From Thalassospira sp. HJ (lineage in GTDB: Bacteria > Pseudomonadota > Alphaproteobacteria > Rhodospirillales > Thalassospiraceae): a stretch of DNA of 64,000 nucleotides. The position numbers were made by a program, and so were the translations under genes. Of this stretch, positions 16,131-25,237 are shown piece by piece. The stretch is from the NCBI RefSeq assembly GCF_000948415.1, contig NZ_JYII01000017.1, positions 1 to 64,000 on the forward strand. Direction: 5' to 3'. The notes under the pieces are model-generated. The model did no database searches, was not told where the DNA came from, and saw nothing but the letters and a program-made list of their open reading frames with translations. Positions within the stretch are counted from its first letter, which is position 1. Each line of letters opens with the position of its first letter.

Positions 16131-18068
16131 TCACTTTCCTTCGTGGAAATGATCATAAATCTTTCGGGCGAGCGCGGCACTGATGCCATCGACGGCCTCC
16201 AAGTCGGCAAGCCCCGCATCAGCAACCCCACGGGCCGAACCGAAATGATGCAAAAGTGCCTTTTTGCGCGCACCGCCGACACCCGGCACCGAATCCAGAA
16301 CACTTTTGCCGATCTGCTTGGCGCGTTTGGCGCGGTGGGTGCCGATCGCCCACCGGTGGGCTTCGTCCCGCAGACGCTGAATGAAGTACAGCACCGGGTC
16401 CTTCATATCGAGACGCACTGGCGCCTTGCCGGGGATGTGCAGGACTTCCTTGCCAGCATTACGATCAACACCCTTGGCAACACCGACCAGCATGACGTCT
16501 TCGATCCCGAGATCTTCGAGGACCGAGCGCGCCACGCCGAGCTGGCCCAAACCGCCGTCAATCAGGCACAGGTCCGGCCAAGTGCCGTTTTCGCGGTCCG
16601 GGTCCTCTTTTTGGGCGCGGGCAAAACGACGGGTCAGGACTTCGCGCATCATGGCAAAGTCATCACCCGGTGCGATATCGCCCTTGATGTTGAATTTGCG
16701 ATAGGCGTTTTTCATGAAGCCTTCGGGTCCTGCGACAATCATGCCGCCAACCATGTTGGTCCCCTGGGTGTGGGAGTTATCGTAAACCTCGATCCGTTCA
16801 GGTGTGCTTTCGAGATCAAGCTTGTCGGCCAAGTCTTCAAGCAGTTTGCGCTGTGTGGCACTTTCGGCCAGACGGCGTCCGAGCGCATCCTTGGCATTGG
16901 TCAGGGCATGTTCGACCAGCTTGCGCTTGCCGCCACGCTTGGGCACCAGCAATTCGATCTTGCGGTCGTTATTAACGCCAAGGGCGGTTTCAACCAGTTC
17001 GTGACCTTCGATTTCGTGCGACAGGAATATCTGCTTTGGCGCGGGTTTGTCGGCATAGAACTGCCCGACAAAGGCCGATAGGATTTCCGGGATTTCAGCC
17101 GACTGTTCATGGCGCGGGAAGTAGGACCGGTTGCCATAGTTCGAGCCTGAGCGGAAGAAGAAGACCTGCACGCAGCTTTGTCCGCCTTCCTGATGCAGGG
17201 CAATAACGTCGGCCTCTTCGACACCTTCGAGATTGATGTCCTGATGGGAGCGGATCTGGCTGAGCGCACGGATGCGGTCGCGATACATCGCGGCCTGCTC
17301 GAACTCCATCTTTTCCGATGCATCCATCATGTCAGCTTCAAGCTGCTTGAGGATTTTCTGGCTGCGCCCGGTCAGGAAGTCGCGGCAGATATCAACCAGC
17401 TCGTCATATTCCGGCTTGGAAATCCGATCGACACAAGGGGCCGCACAGCGTTTGATTTGATAAAGCAAACACGGGCGCGAGCGGTTGGAAAACACCCCAT
17501 CGGTGCAAGAGCGCAGCAAAAAGGCGCGTTGCAGATGGTTGATCGTGTTGTTAACCGCCCAGGCCGACGCAAACGGGCCAAAGCAACTGCCATCCTTGGC
17601 GCGTGCGCCACGATGTTTGACGATGCGCGGATAGTCGTGATCCTCGGTGATCAGGATATAGGGGAAGCTTTTGTCATCGCGCAGCAGGATGTTGTAGCGC
17701 GGCTTGAGCTTCTTGATCATGTTGGATTCAAGAAGAAGGGCTTCGGCCTCGGTATGGGTGGTGATGATTTCCATCCGCACCGTCTGGGCCACCATGCGGG
17801 CAATGCGGATCGGCAATTGCATGATGCGGGTATAGGACACCACGCGCTTCTTGAGGCTTTTGGCCTTGCCGACATAAAGCACACGATCCTTGTCATCGAT
17901 CATGCGATAGACACCGGGCGACCCCGGCATGGTTTTCAGCGCATTTTTAATCGCCTCGACACCTCGTGCTGCCCCGCCCTCGGTCGGCTCTGCTTCCAGA
18001 GACAAACCGATTTCCCGTTTCGGGGCATCATCCCCGGCCGGGTTTTCGGGGGAAACTGGTGGCTTCAT
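16131..18068 (-). CDS. uvrC: excinuclease ABC subunit C
   Basis: Endonuclease that makes both incisions in nucleotide excision repair. The 645-aa protein has an N-terminal GIY-YIG domain (PGVYRMIDDKDRVLYVGKA), a UvrB-binding UVR motif (KQLEADMMDASEKMEFEQA), the RNase H-like catalytic half (VYDNSHTQGTNMVGGMIV and LCLIDGGLGQL), and a terminal helix-hairpin-helix pair. A Pro/Glu-rich extension of about 40 residues precedes GIY-YIG. The ATG at 18068 has GGAG seven bases upstream; TTG 18071 is adjacent but less likely. Confidence 0.94.
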   Translation of the reverse strand: MKPPVSPENPAGDDAPKREIGLSLEAEPTEGGAARGVEAIKNALKTMPGSPGVYRMIDDKDRVLYVGKAKSLKKRVVSYTRIMQLPIRIARMVAQTVRMEIITTHTEAEALLLESNMIKKLKPRYNILLRDDKSFPYILITEDHDYPRIVKHRGARAKDGSCFGPFASAWAVNNTINHLQRAFLLRSCTDGVFSNRSRPCLLYQIKRCAAPCVDRISKPEYDELVDICRDFLTGRSQKILKQLEADMMDASEKMEFEQAAMYRDRIRALSQIRSHQDINLEGVEEADVIALHQEGGQSCVQVFFFRSGSNYGNRSYFPRHEQSAEIPEILSAFVGQFYADKPAPKQIFLSHEIEGHELVETALGVNNDRKIELLVPKRGGKRKLVEHALTNAKDALGRRLAESATQRKLLEDLADKLDLESTPERIEVYDNSHTQGTNMVGGMIVAGPEGFMKNAYRKFNIKGDIAPGDDFAMMREVLTRRFARAQKEDPDRENGTWPDLCLIDGGLGQLGVARSVLEDLGIEDVMLVGVAKGVDRNAGKEVLHIPGKAPVRLDMKDPVLYFIQRLRDEAHRWAIGTHRAKRAKQIGKSVLDSVPGVGGARKKALLHHFGSARGVADAGLADLEAVDGISAALARKIYDHFHEGK

Positions 18069-18193
18069 CAAGGCACTCCGCGATCAGGCAAATCTGTTGC
18101 TGTTCAATCAGGCTGCAACAGACTCTAAAAAATACATTCAAAGTTGTGACGGTCGTCACTGGCAAACACGCATTGGAACATAGCGGAAAAGAC

Positions 18194-18460
18194 TAGGCTC
18201 AGGACCTATTAATTTGGTTTGAATGGTTCACCGGATTTGTGCGGATACGCGAAGCAAAACCGCAGCAAGATATACATCTTTCAAGGCTTTGCGACAAAGT
18301 AGCCCGTGCAAATCCGGTGAATCCGAAGGACAGAGCTTATATTTGCAAACTCCTGCGTCAAATCCCTTAAGCGGGATACCAACCCGCTTCGCAGAATTTT
18401 CCTTGGGTTTCACAAATCTAAGCTCTGCCATTCCAATCAAATTAATAGGTCCTGAGCCTA
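18194..18460 (+). repeat. structured intergenic repeat, family B, copy 1
   Basis: A 267-bp element with 33-base inverted ends (18194-18226 and 18428-18460, two mismatches) that begin TAGGCTCAGGACC. The inner arms are TTCACCGGATTTG with AAATCCGGTGAA, and CAGAGCTTA(T) with TAAGCTCTG. The core, including ATCTTTCAAG and TTTGCGACAAA, matches family A, whereas the closing helix differs. Copy 2 lies at 62588 in the same orientation. Confidence 0.92.
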
Positions 18461-18812
18461 ACATCGCAACTGCATCCGGGGGAATCGCCATGCCAAAAAA
18501 GATGTCCACCAAGTCTGTGGATAACTATGTGGGTAATAAGGGGGTGACTTCCTGCACCCCTTGAGAGTCTTAACGTTCTGTGAAGTGCCCATTTATTGAG
18601 CAAAACAGTTAAGCCATTGAAATAATTCAATAAAAATACTGTCAACCTGAAATCATTCGGTAATACAGTCGTAAAAATCGAATATTTTCCTTTGATTCAC
18701 ATTCGCCAGATGCTTGTGAATAAGCGCAATTACGATTCGGCCCAGAGGAATCATAGAGTCCCTTGGATTGCCGGTCTGAAAAAGTAAATTTTTTCGGGAT
18801 CGTTAACGGTGA
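18461..18812. other. AT-rich gene-free stretch with three DnaA-box matches
   Basis: About 350 bp between repeat B1 and folB. TGTGGATAA (18516-18524) and TGTGAATAA (18715-18723) match the DnaA-box consensus exactly and TGTGGGTAA (18528-18536) with one change, all in the same orientation. The stretch between is rich in A and T. It could be a DnaA-regulated or replication-related site, but three boxes alone do not show an origin. A weak hairpin with T-rich tract near 18778-18800 may terminate folB. Confidence 0.35.
18490..18564 (+). CDS. possible 24-residue small protein or gene remnant
   Basis: ATG 18490 is preceded at five bases by GGGGGAA (18478-18484) and opens a 24-codon frame rich in Lys/Ser/Thr (MPKKMSTKSVDNYVG..., ending in CTP). 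The first two DnaA-box matches lie within it. It could be a small peptide or the start of a lost gene. No homology is recognised, and the length is too short for coding statistics. Confidence 0.25.
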   Translation: MPKKMSTKSVDNYVGNKGVTSCTP

Positions 18813-19238
18813 TCAGCGCGCGATATTGTGGCGTTCGATTTCAACACCGACCGCCGTGACGTCTTCAAAAACGTCGAGCTTTTCAACTCTGACGATCACC
18901 TTGCGCACGCGCGGATCGGCAAGGCACATATCGGCGAGTTTTTCCCCAAGGGTTTCCACAAGGTTGGTGTGACCGTCCTGACAAATGCGACGGGTGCCGA
19001 CAACCAAATCCTCGTAGCTGAGCACGGTGGTGATGTCGTCATTTTGAACACCGTCGCCTTCGAGCACTTCGAGATCGAGATTGATCCGTACACGCTGCGG
19101 GGCTTCTTTTTCGTGTTCGTAAACACCGATAGAGGTGTGAATGATCATGTCACGCACGAAGACACGGCGCAGACTGCCAGCCAGATCGGCAAATGGCAGT
19201 GCGGTAATTTTGGCGTCCTTTTTAAGGCCTGCGGTCAT
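18813..19238 (-). CDS. folB: dihydroneopterin aldolase family protein
   Basis: Folate pathway enzyme of the T-fold family that cleaves dihydroneopterin. The 141-aa product has the FolB pattern GVYEHEKEAPQRVRINLDL, SYEDLV, and HTNLVETLGEKLADMCL with the conserved catalytic-region glutamate. The start is ATG 19238, with AGGGAAG upstream; the frame remains open to 19292 without a ribosome site. Its partner is the SDR 100 bp upstream on the same strand. A related epimerase or oxygenase activity cannot be excluded. Confidence 0.85.
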   Translation of the reverse strand: MTAGLKKDAKITALPFADLAGSLRRVFVRDMIIHTSIGVYEHEKEAPQRVRINLDLEVLEGDGVQNDDITTVLSYEDLVVGTRRICQDGHTNLVETLGEKLADMCLADPRVRKVIVRVEKLDVFEDVTAVGVEIERHNIAR

Positions 19239-19338
19239 ATTCCGGTCTTCCCTGTGCTGCTTTCTTGCGTGGCCACTCAGATCACCACGCATATCCGGCC
19301 CGATGTTTGGCAGTGATTTTTCCCATCACCGCCGGGCA

Positions 19339-20109
19339 TCATTCGTTGGGCGCATCATCTTCGCCACTGGGCGCCCAATCGAGGTGCTGCCCGCCGTCAA
19401 GGGCTAACATTTGCCCGGTGATGGCCGGTGCGGCAAGGAAAAATCGAACCGCGTCGCAAATCTCTTGCGGGTTTGTCCCTATTTTCAGGGGTGTTTTGGC
19501 GCATTGTGCGTCGAAAACTTCCTGTGTTTGTCGGCTACTAGGCAGTGCCGGGCCCGGCCCGATGGCATTGACCCGAATTTTGGGCGCCAAAGCCAGTGCC
19601 AGGGTCTGCGTCAGGGTCCAAAGCCCCGCCTTTGACAATGTATAGGTCATGAAATGCGGGGTGAGATTCCAAACCCGCTGATCAATCAGGTTAATGATCG
19701 CGCCCTTGCAGTCATCCGGCAGGTGTTTGGCAAATTCCTGTGACAGGACAAAGGGTGCGCGCAGATTGGTTTCCATGTGCAGATCCCAGCTTTCGCGGGT
19801 CGCAGTCTTCACATCATCATATTCAAAGGTCGAGGCGTTATTGATCAGAACCCCGATCGGACCCAGCTGATCCTTGGCATCGGCCAGCAGACGATGGGTG
19901 TCGTCTTCGTTTGCGAGATCAGCGGACACAACACAGGCGCGGCGGCCAAGATCGCGAACCTCGGCAGCAAGGGTTTCGGCGTCGTTGCGGGAATTGTTGC
20001 AATGAAGGGCGATGTCATAGCCGTTGCTAGCAAGATCAAGGGTAACCGCCCGACCGATGCGCTTTGCAGCACCGGTGATCAAAACCGACTTTGGAGACTG
20101 ACCTGTCAT
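19339..20109 (-). CDS. SDR oxidoreductase, pteridine-reductase (FolM)-like
   Basis: A 256-aa short-chain dehydrogenase. The cofactor motif is GAAKRIGRA near residue 13, followed by HCNNSRNDAE, which suits NADPH, and the catalytic pair is YTLSK. The pattern GAAKRIG with NNS is that of pteridine reductase PTR1/FolM proteins, and adjacency to folB supports a role in reduced pterin or folate supply. ATG 20109 is chosen for length; ATG 20130 is an alternative seven codons upstream. Confidence 0.82.
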   Translation of the reverse strand: MTGQSPKSVLITGAAKRIGRAVTLDLASNGYDIALHCNNSRNDAETLAAEVRDLGRRACVVSADLANEDDTHRLLADAKDQLGPIGVLINNASTFEYDDVKTATRESWDLHMETNLRAPFVLSQEFAKHLPDDCKGAIINLIDQRVWNLTPHFMTYTLSKAGLWTLTQTLALALAPKIRVNAIGPGPALPSSRQTQEVFDAQCAKTPLKIGTNPQEICDAVRFFLAAPAITGQMLALDGGQHLDWAPSGEDDAPNE

Positions 20110-20176
20110 TGCTGCCGCGATCCTTGTCATGTGGCCCCGACCTACAAATGAACGACCGGAACCTGATTGAATTGAT

Positions 20177-20444
20177 TAAAGCATGTTGCATTTAATCTGC
20201 TCCATTTTGTTTGTTTTTGGCGTGTCGTTTGGCAAGGCACAGCGTGCAGAGCGATGCGGCGCATCGATCAAACGGTGTAACGCCGCGAAACCTCGCCAAA
20301 AACAAACCCTTCGGGCCGGGACAACCTTCTGCCCCGCAGCGTCAAGCTCCTTGCACGTAGCCCCGCTACGTACTGCGGTCCTTTCCTCGCCGGACAGAAG
20401 GTTCTCTCCGGCAAAATGGGGCAGATTAGATGCAATATGCTTTA
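20177..20444 (+). repeat. structured intergenic repeat, family C, copy 2
   Basis: A 268-bp element with inverted ends (starting TAAAGCATGTTGC, ending GCAATATGCTTTA). The arms are GTTTGTTTTTGGCG with CGCCAAAAACAAAC, and AACCTTCTG with CAGAAGGTT. It is homologous to C1 throughout the core but has different end and arm sequences that remain complementary. The terminal TTA at 20442-20444 is the TAA stop of the antiporter gene. Confidence 0.93.
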
Positions 20445-21404
20445 TGCTACGACAAGTTGGAAGACATAGACCAGATAGGCAATCACGAATGCCACGCCGG
20501 TGATGCGCGAAATCTTGCGCAGAGCATAGGCAACCCCAAGCAAGGCAACCGTTACAGCCAGCATGATCCAGATATCGGAATTCATGATCTGCTCGGGAAC
20601 CGGGATGGGGGCGATCAGCGAAACACCACCAATGATCACCAGCAGGTTCAAAAGGTTCGAGCCAACCACGTTGCCAAGTGCAACGTCGGAATGCCCACGG
20701 AAGGCGGCAACAACCGATGCGGCCAGTTCCGGAAGCGACGTACCAAATGCCACAAGGGTCAGGCCAATGACGGCTTCGGACACACCAAACTGACGGGCAA
20801 CGGACACCCCGCCTTCGACCAGCCATTCCGCACCAAACATCAGGGCAACAATCCCGATCACGGTCGCGATGAGCGGCTTGGTCCAGCCTTTGGGCTTTTC
20901 ACCGACTTCATCAACTTCTTCTTCGTGAAGGTGGCTGGCGTCACTTGGTGCGTTCTTGTCATGCTTATAGGTAAAGTACCAGATCGCTGCCAACACACAG
21001 AGCATGATCGCCCCGGCCCAGCGTTCGATCACACCGAACATGCAAAAACCGATAAACAGTAAAGTACCCAGCAACATGGTGCCGCCGTCACGCACCACGG
21101 TGACGCGCGATGCAGCGACGGGTTTCAGCAGCGCAACGGCGCCCAGGATCAGCAGGATATTGGCAATGTTGGAGCCAACCACGTTACCCATCGCGATATC
21201 GGCCGTGCCTTTCAGCGATGCGTTCAGCGAGACGACAAATTCCGGGGCGGAGGTGCCGGCGGCAACAATCGTCAGACCAACGATAACCTTGGAAACACCG
21301 AGCAAAAGTGCGAGACCAACAGCCCCCCTTACAATGAATTCACCACCTGCTGTCAGGAGAACAAGACCTGCGATGATCTGAATATAGGGGATAAGCTGTT
21401 CCAA
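20442..21404 (-). CDS. CaCA-family calcium/sodium antiporter
   Basis: A 320-aa inner-membrane protein with about ten membrane segments and two alpha-repeats: GTSAPEFVVS in the N-terminal half and GTSLPELAAS in the C-terminal half, each followed by GNVVGSN. These glutamates form the ion site in CaCA exchangers. Resembles YrbG-type proteins. The start is uncertain: TTG 21404 (MEQLIPY) or TTG 21422; neither has a good ribosome site. Its stop codon lies in the end of repeat C2. Confidence 0.87.
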   Translation of the reverse strand: MEQLIPYIQIIAGLVLLTAGGEFIVRGAVGLALLLGVSKVIVGLTIVAAGTSAPEFVVSLNASLKGTADIAMGNVVGSNIANILLILGAVALLKPVAASRVTVVRDGGTMLLGTLLFIGFCMFGVIERWAGAIMLCVLAAIWYFTYKHDKNAPSDASHLHEEEVDEVGEKPKGWTKPLIATVIGIVALMFGAEWLVEGGVSVARQFGVSEAVIGLTLVAFGTSLPELAASVVAAFRGHSDVALGNVVGSNLLNLLVIIGGVSLIAPIPVPEQIMNSDIWIMLAVTVALLGVAYALRKISRITGVAFVIAYLVYVFQLVVA

Positions 21405-21675
21405 AATATTTGCTCGTTTCAAAAGCGATTAAACCGGCCTTTTGTCAGGCCCGCGGAAGATGGCATTTGGCAGCGCGAATGGCAAGTCATCAGGATGTGA
21501 CATTCTGCGCACCCAGCGCGTGCCACACGACAAAGCGCGACAAAATGACGTGCGAAGACAGAGCTGTGAATTTTGCAAATGCGTCAAATTTACCCACGAC
21601 TGGCAGGGTTATTTTCGTTATCCTTGTAATCTCGTTATTTTCAGACATTTACCGCCTTCCGGATCGATTTTCGCC

Positions 21676-23424
21676 ATGCATCACAGCGTTCTGTTCGAGC
21701 TGTTTCTTATTCTGACTGCCGCAATCATTGCGGTGCCGATTGCGCACAAGCTGCGTGCGAATTCGATCATCGGCTTTCTGATTGGCGGGTTCTTTATCGG
21801 TCCTTTCGGCTTTGGCCTGATTTCCGAGCGTGAAGACATCTCGACCGTGGCCGAGCTTGGCGTTGTTTTCCTGCTCTTCATGATCGGGTTGGAGCTTTCG
21901 CGTGATCGTCTGCGCGTGATTGGCGGACGGTTTGCCGGTCTGGGTCTTTTGCAAATTCTGGTGTCGATGGCGGCCCTTTTGGGGCTTCTGGTGGCGATGG
22001 AATTTGCCCTGCCGACAGCCCTTGTGATTGCCGGTGCGCTTGCGCTTTCATCGACCGCGATTATCCTCAAGCAGCTTTCCGATGACCGGCAGCTTAATAC
22101 CCGGTTTGGCCGTGCGGCCCTTGCCATCCTGTTGTTGCAGGATGTGGCGGTTGGCCCGTTCCTGATTATGGTGCAGGCGGCGGGCGATGCCGGAACCGAA
22201 ACCAGCCCGTGGATGAGCATCCTGCTTGGTTTTGGCTCGGTCGCGTTGTTATTGCTTGTCGGGCGTTATGTGCTGCCGCGTCTGTTTCGCTATATCGCGT
22301 CACTTAAAAACCCGGAACTGTTTGCCATCGGCACGTTGTTCGTGGTGTTGGCCGCCAGTACCCTTACCGAGGTTTCCGGTCTTTCGATGGCACTGGGGGC
22401 CTTCATTGCCGGTGTGATGCTGGCCGAGACCGAGTTCCGCCATCAGATCGAAGCCGACATTTCGCCGTTCCGGGGTGTTTTCCTGTCGCTGTTCTTTATG
22501 TCGGTGGGCATGTCGGTCGATGCGGACGTGGTTTATAACGAGTTCGGCAGCATCGTCATGTGGCTGGTCTTGTTGCTGGCGATCAAGACGGCCGTTCTGT
22601 TCGGGCTGGCGCGCGCCATGCGGTTTGAAACCGGCCTTGCCATCCGGGTCGGCATGAGTTTGGCCGCTGGCGGTGAATTTGCCTTTGTGATGTTTGCCCT
22701 GGCCGCCCAGAACGGTGCCGTGCCGCTTGATGTTGCGGCGATGCTGATCCCGGTGGTGGCGATTTCGATGGCGCTGACCCCGACCCTGATCAGTCTTGGT
22801 CACAAGATCGAGGAAAAGCTTCATCCCAAGGAAGAAGATCAGCTTGGCAAGATTGCCGAGGAATCCGAGGGCATTCACCAGCATGTTCTGGTGATCGGCA
22901 GCGGCCGCGTTGGCCGGGTTTTGGCCCGGTTGCTCAAGACCCGGAACATTCCGTTCCTCGTACTTGATAGTGACGCGCAGCAAGTCTCGCGCGGTCGGGC
23001 AGAAGGCCTGCCGGTTTACTTTGCCGACGGGTCACGCCCGGAAACTTTCCGGGCGGCACATACAGATGAAGCAAGAATTGCGGTTGTTGCCATGGGGAAC
23101 CCGCATGCGACCGAAAAGACGGTTGCGCTTTTAAGGCAGCATTATCCGCATCTGAAGATCTTTGCCCGTGCGCAGGACATCACCCATATCGGGCCGTTGT
23201 CCCGCCATGGCGCAGATGCCGCCATCCCGGAAGTGCTTGAAACCGGGTTGCGGTTGTCTGATCACGTTCTGGCAGCCTGTGATGTGCCGCAGGAAGATAT
23301 TGATGCGGAAATCGCCAAGTTCCGCCGGGCCGATATGCTTTTGATGAACGAGCTGGCGCCGCGTATGCAGCGCAAACCAAGCAATCCAGACAGTTCGGAC
23401 AAGCCGGCAGAGGAAAAATCCTGA
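21676..23424 (+). CDS. CPA2 monovalent cation:proton antiporter with TrkA-N domain
   Basis: A 582-aa protein of the Kef/YbaL type. An N-terminal Na/H-exchanger domain with about twelve membrane segments spans to residue 385 (blocks FFIGPFGFGLI and FLLFMIGLELS), followed by a soluble TrkA-N Rossmann domain opening with VLVIGSGRVGRVLARLL. The C-terminus is charged and lacks an obvious TrkA-C domain. Likely potassium efflux in exchange for protons; regulation by NAD(H) or glutathione is possible as in Kef. The start follows family homology; the frame is open to 21442. Confidence 0.88.
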   Translation: MHHSVLFELFLILTAAIIAVPIAHKLRANSIIGFLIGGFFIGPFGFGLISEREDISTVAELGVVFLLFMIGLELSRDRLRVIGGRFAGLGLLQILVSMAALLGLLVAMEFALPTALVIAGALALSSTAIILKQLSDDRQLNTRFGRAALAILLLQDVAVGPFLIMVQAAGDAGTETSPWMSILLGFGSVALLLLVGRYVLPRLFRYIASLKNPELFAIGTLFVVLAASTLTEVSGLSMALGAFIAGVMLAETEFRHQIEADISPFRGVFLSLFFMSVGMSVDADVVYNEFGSIVMWLVLLLAIKTAVLFGLARAMRFETGLAIRVGMSLAAGGEFAFVMFALAAQNGAVPLDVAAMLIPVVAISMALTPTLISLGHKIEEKLHPKEEDQLGKIAEESEGIHQHVLVIGSGRVGRVLARLLKTRNIPFLVLDSDAQQVSRGRAEGLPVYFADGSRPETFRAAHTDEARIAVVAMGNPHATEKTVALLRQHYPHLKIFARAQDITHIGPLSRHGADAAIPEVLETGLRLSDHVLAACDVPQEDIDAEIAKFRRADMLLMNELAPRMQRKPSNPDSSDKPAEEKS

Positions 23425-23451
23425 GCCCGACCGCCAAGCCGTTACGGCCTC

Positions 23452-23712
23452 GGGTCCAAACTCATTCACATGACCGCCCCGGCAACTGATCTGAGAGAAA
23501 AAGTAAGGAAAAGTCCGCAGAGCGGGGTGATCCCCGGTCAAGGGATTTGACGCAGAGGCTTTCTCTCAGATCAGCTGTCCTTCGGATCACCCGGATTTGC
23601 ACGGGCTATTTTGCCGCAAAATCTTGAAAGATATAGATCTTCCTGCGATTTAGCTCCGCATATCCGCACAAATCCGGGAGACCGGGACGATTATGTGAAT
23701 GAGTTTGGACCC
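23452..23712 (-). repeat. structured intergenic repeat, family A, copy 2
   Basis: A 261-bp element, reverse orientation relative to copy 1, with the same GGGTCCAAACTC ends (21 of 22 bases complementary, the exception being a G-T-type pair). The second hairpin arm shows a shift from ATATCAG to AGATCAG on one side with the matching change CTGATCT on the other. It lies between the Kef-type gene and the phoB terminator. Confidence 0.93.
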
Positions 23713-23717
23713 GAAAC

Positions 23718-23752
23718 AAAAACCCCCGCAGCAGCGCGCCGCGGGGGTTTTT
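23718..23752. terminator. rho-independent terminator after phoB
   Basis: AACCCCCGC pairs with GCGGGGGTT around an 11-base loop, with an A-run on one side and a T-run on the other. It lies 25 bases beyond the phoB stop on the minus strand and could act in both directions. Confidence 0.9.
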
Positions 23753-23777
23753 CATGAGATCGCGTGTCGAAAACGGC

Positions 23778-24476
23778 TTAGGCAGCGGTTTCTGAGTCCA
23801 GCGCATAGCCAGCCGCACGGACGGTACGGATAATATCGCGGGTCCCCTTGACGTCATTGAGCGCCTTGCGCAGGCGACGGATATGGACGTCAACGGTGCG
23901 GGTTTCGACATAGATATTCGGGCCCCAGACCGCGTTAAGCAATTGTTCGCGCGAGAAAACACGCCCCGGATGCTCAAGGAAATAGCGCAGCAGACGGAAT
24001 TCTGTCGGGCCAAGATGGATGGCCTTGCCATTGCGGCTGACACGGTGAGCGGCGAGATCCATTTCGATATCGGAATAGATTAACTGCCCTTGTGGTTGCG
24101 CCGGACCGGATCGGCGGAGAAGTGCGCGGATACGTGCCAGCAGCTCGCCAATTGCGAACGGCTTGGTGACATAGTCATCAGCACCGGTATCAAGACCACG
24201 GATACGGTCGCCTTCTTCGCCGCGTGCGGTAACCATGATCACCGGCAAATCGCGGCTTTCAGGCTTGCGACGGATCTGACGGCAGACTTCGATGCCCGAC
24301 ATCACCGGCAGCATCCAGTCGAGCAAAACAAGATCGACATGGGTTTCTGCCATGATTTTCAACGCTTCGTCACCGTCTCCGGCTTCGACAACCTGCATCC
24401 CCTCACGTTCGAGGTTGTAGCGCAACATGGTTACGATTGCAGCCTCGTCCTCGACGATAAGAACCGTTGGATCCAT
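23778..24476 (-). CDS. phoB: phosphate regulon response regulator PhoB
   Basis: A 232-aa OmpR-class regulator. The receiver domain has the acidic pair E9/D10, phosphorylation site D53 (LLDWMLP) and the lysine in TKPF; the C-terminal winged helix shows the PhoB-type LGPTEFRLLRYFLEHPGRVFSR and TVDVHIRRLRKAL. It ends the pst-phoU operon. ATG 24476 is preferred over GTG 24497, which overlaps phoU. No phoR kinase gene follows or precedes it in the window. Confidence 0.93.
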   Translation of the reverse strand: MDPTVLIVEDEAAIVTMLRYNLEREGMQVVEAGDGDEALKIMAETHVDLVLLDWMLPVMSGIEVCRQIRRKPESRDLPVIMVTARGEEGDRIRGLDTGADDYVTKPFAIGELLARIRALLRRSGPAQPQGQLIYSDIEMDLAAHRVSRNGKAIHLGPTEFRLLRYFLEHPGRVFSREQLLNAVWGPNIYVETRTVDVHIRRLRKALNDVKGTRDIIRTVRAAGYALDSETAA

Positions 24477-24493
24477 CTTCCTATGCTCCAGTG

Positions 24494-25216
24494 TCACTCA
24501 TTTGGTTCGACAACAGCGAAGTTCGCTGCGTCGTTTTTTGGCCGTTCAATGCCCGGCAGGTCTTCGCCCTTGATCCGGTAATAGATCGTTTCAGCGATGT
24601 TGGTGGCGTGGTCACCGATACGTTCGATGTTCTTGGCAATGAACAGCAAATGGGTCGACGCGGTGATGTTGCGCGGATCTTCCATCATGTAGGTCAGCAA
24701 TTCGCGGAACAGCGAATTGTACATGTCATCCACTTCCTGATCGCGTTCCCAGACACGGTGGGCCTTGTCGGCATCGCTTTCGATATAGGCGTCCAGGACA
24801 TCCTTGATGATTTCCTGGGCCAGCTTGGCCATGTTCGGGATCGCCTGAACCGGGCGGATCGGCGGGATCTGGTTCAGGACCTGTGCGCGTTTGGCGATGT
24901 TTTTCGCAAGATCACCGATACGTTCGAGATCGTTTGACAGCTTAAGGGCCGTTACGACCTGACGCAGGTCATCTGCCATCGGTTGACGCAGTGCCAGCAG
25001 ACGCACGGCAAAGTCCTGGACTTCCTGTTCGAGAACGTCGATGCGCTGATCAGACAGGATGACTTTTTCGGCCAGCTCGGAATCGCGTTTGACGATGGAG
25101 CGGATCGAGGAAATAAGCTGGCTTTCGGCAAGCCCGCCCATTTGCGAGATGATGTTGTTCAGACGGGTCAGTTCCTCGTCGAACGAACTTACGATATGGG
25201 TATGTTCTTCAACCAT
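24494..25216 (-). CDS. phoU: phosphate signalling protein PhoU
   Basis: A 240-aa, all-helical, two-repeat protein with the PhoU pattern (HIVSSFDEELTRLNNIISQMGGLAE and the matching DLERIGDLAKNIAKR and IERIGDHATNIAE repeats, which hold metal-binding acidic residues). It links Pst transport to the PhoR/PhoB state, dampening the regulon when phosphate is plentiful. The ribosome site AGGAG is 10 bases upstream. It sits between pstB and phoB. Confidence 0.93.
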   Translation of the reverse strand: MVEEHTHIVSSFDEELTRLNNIISQMGGLAESQLISSIRSIVKRDSELAEKVILSDQRIDVLEQEVQDFAVRLLALRQPMADDLRQVVTALKLSNDLERIGDLAKNIAKRAQVLNQIPPIRPVQAIPNMAKLAQEIIKDVLDAYIESDADKAHRVWERDQEVDDMYNSLFRELLTYMMEDPRNITASTHLLFIAKNIERIGDHATNIAETIYYRIKGEDLPGIERPKNDAANFAVVEPNE

Positions 25217-25237
25217 TTATGCGTACTCCTGGCTCAC

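Noticed and set aside
18461..18812. Calling the DnaA-box cluster the chromosomal origin
   Set aside because: Three boxes without flanking origin genes, unwinding motifs or skew data are not enough. Kept only as a finding.
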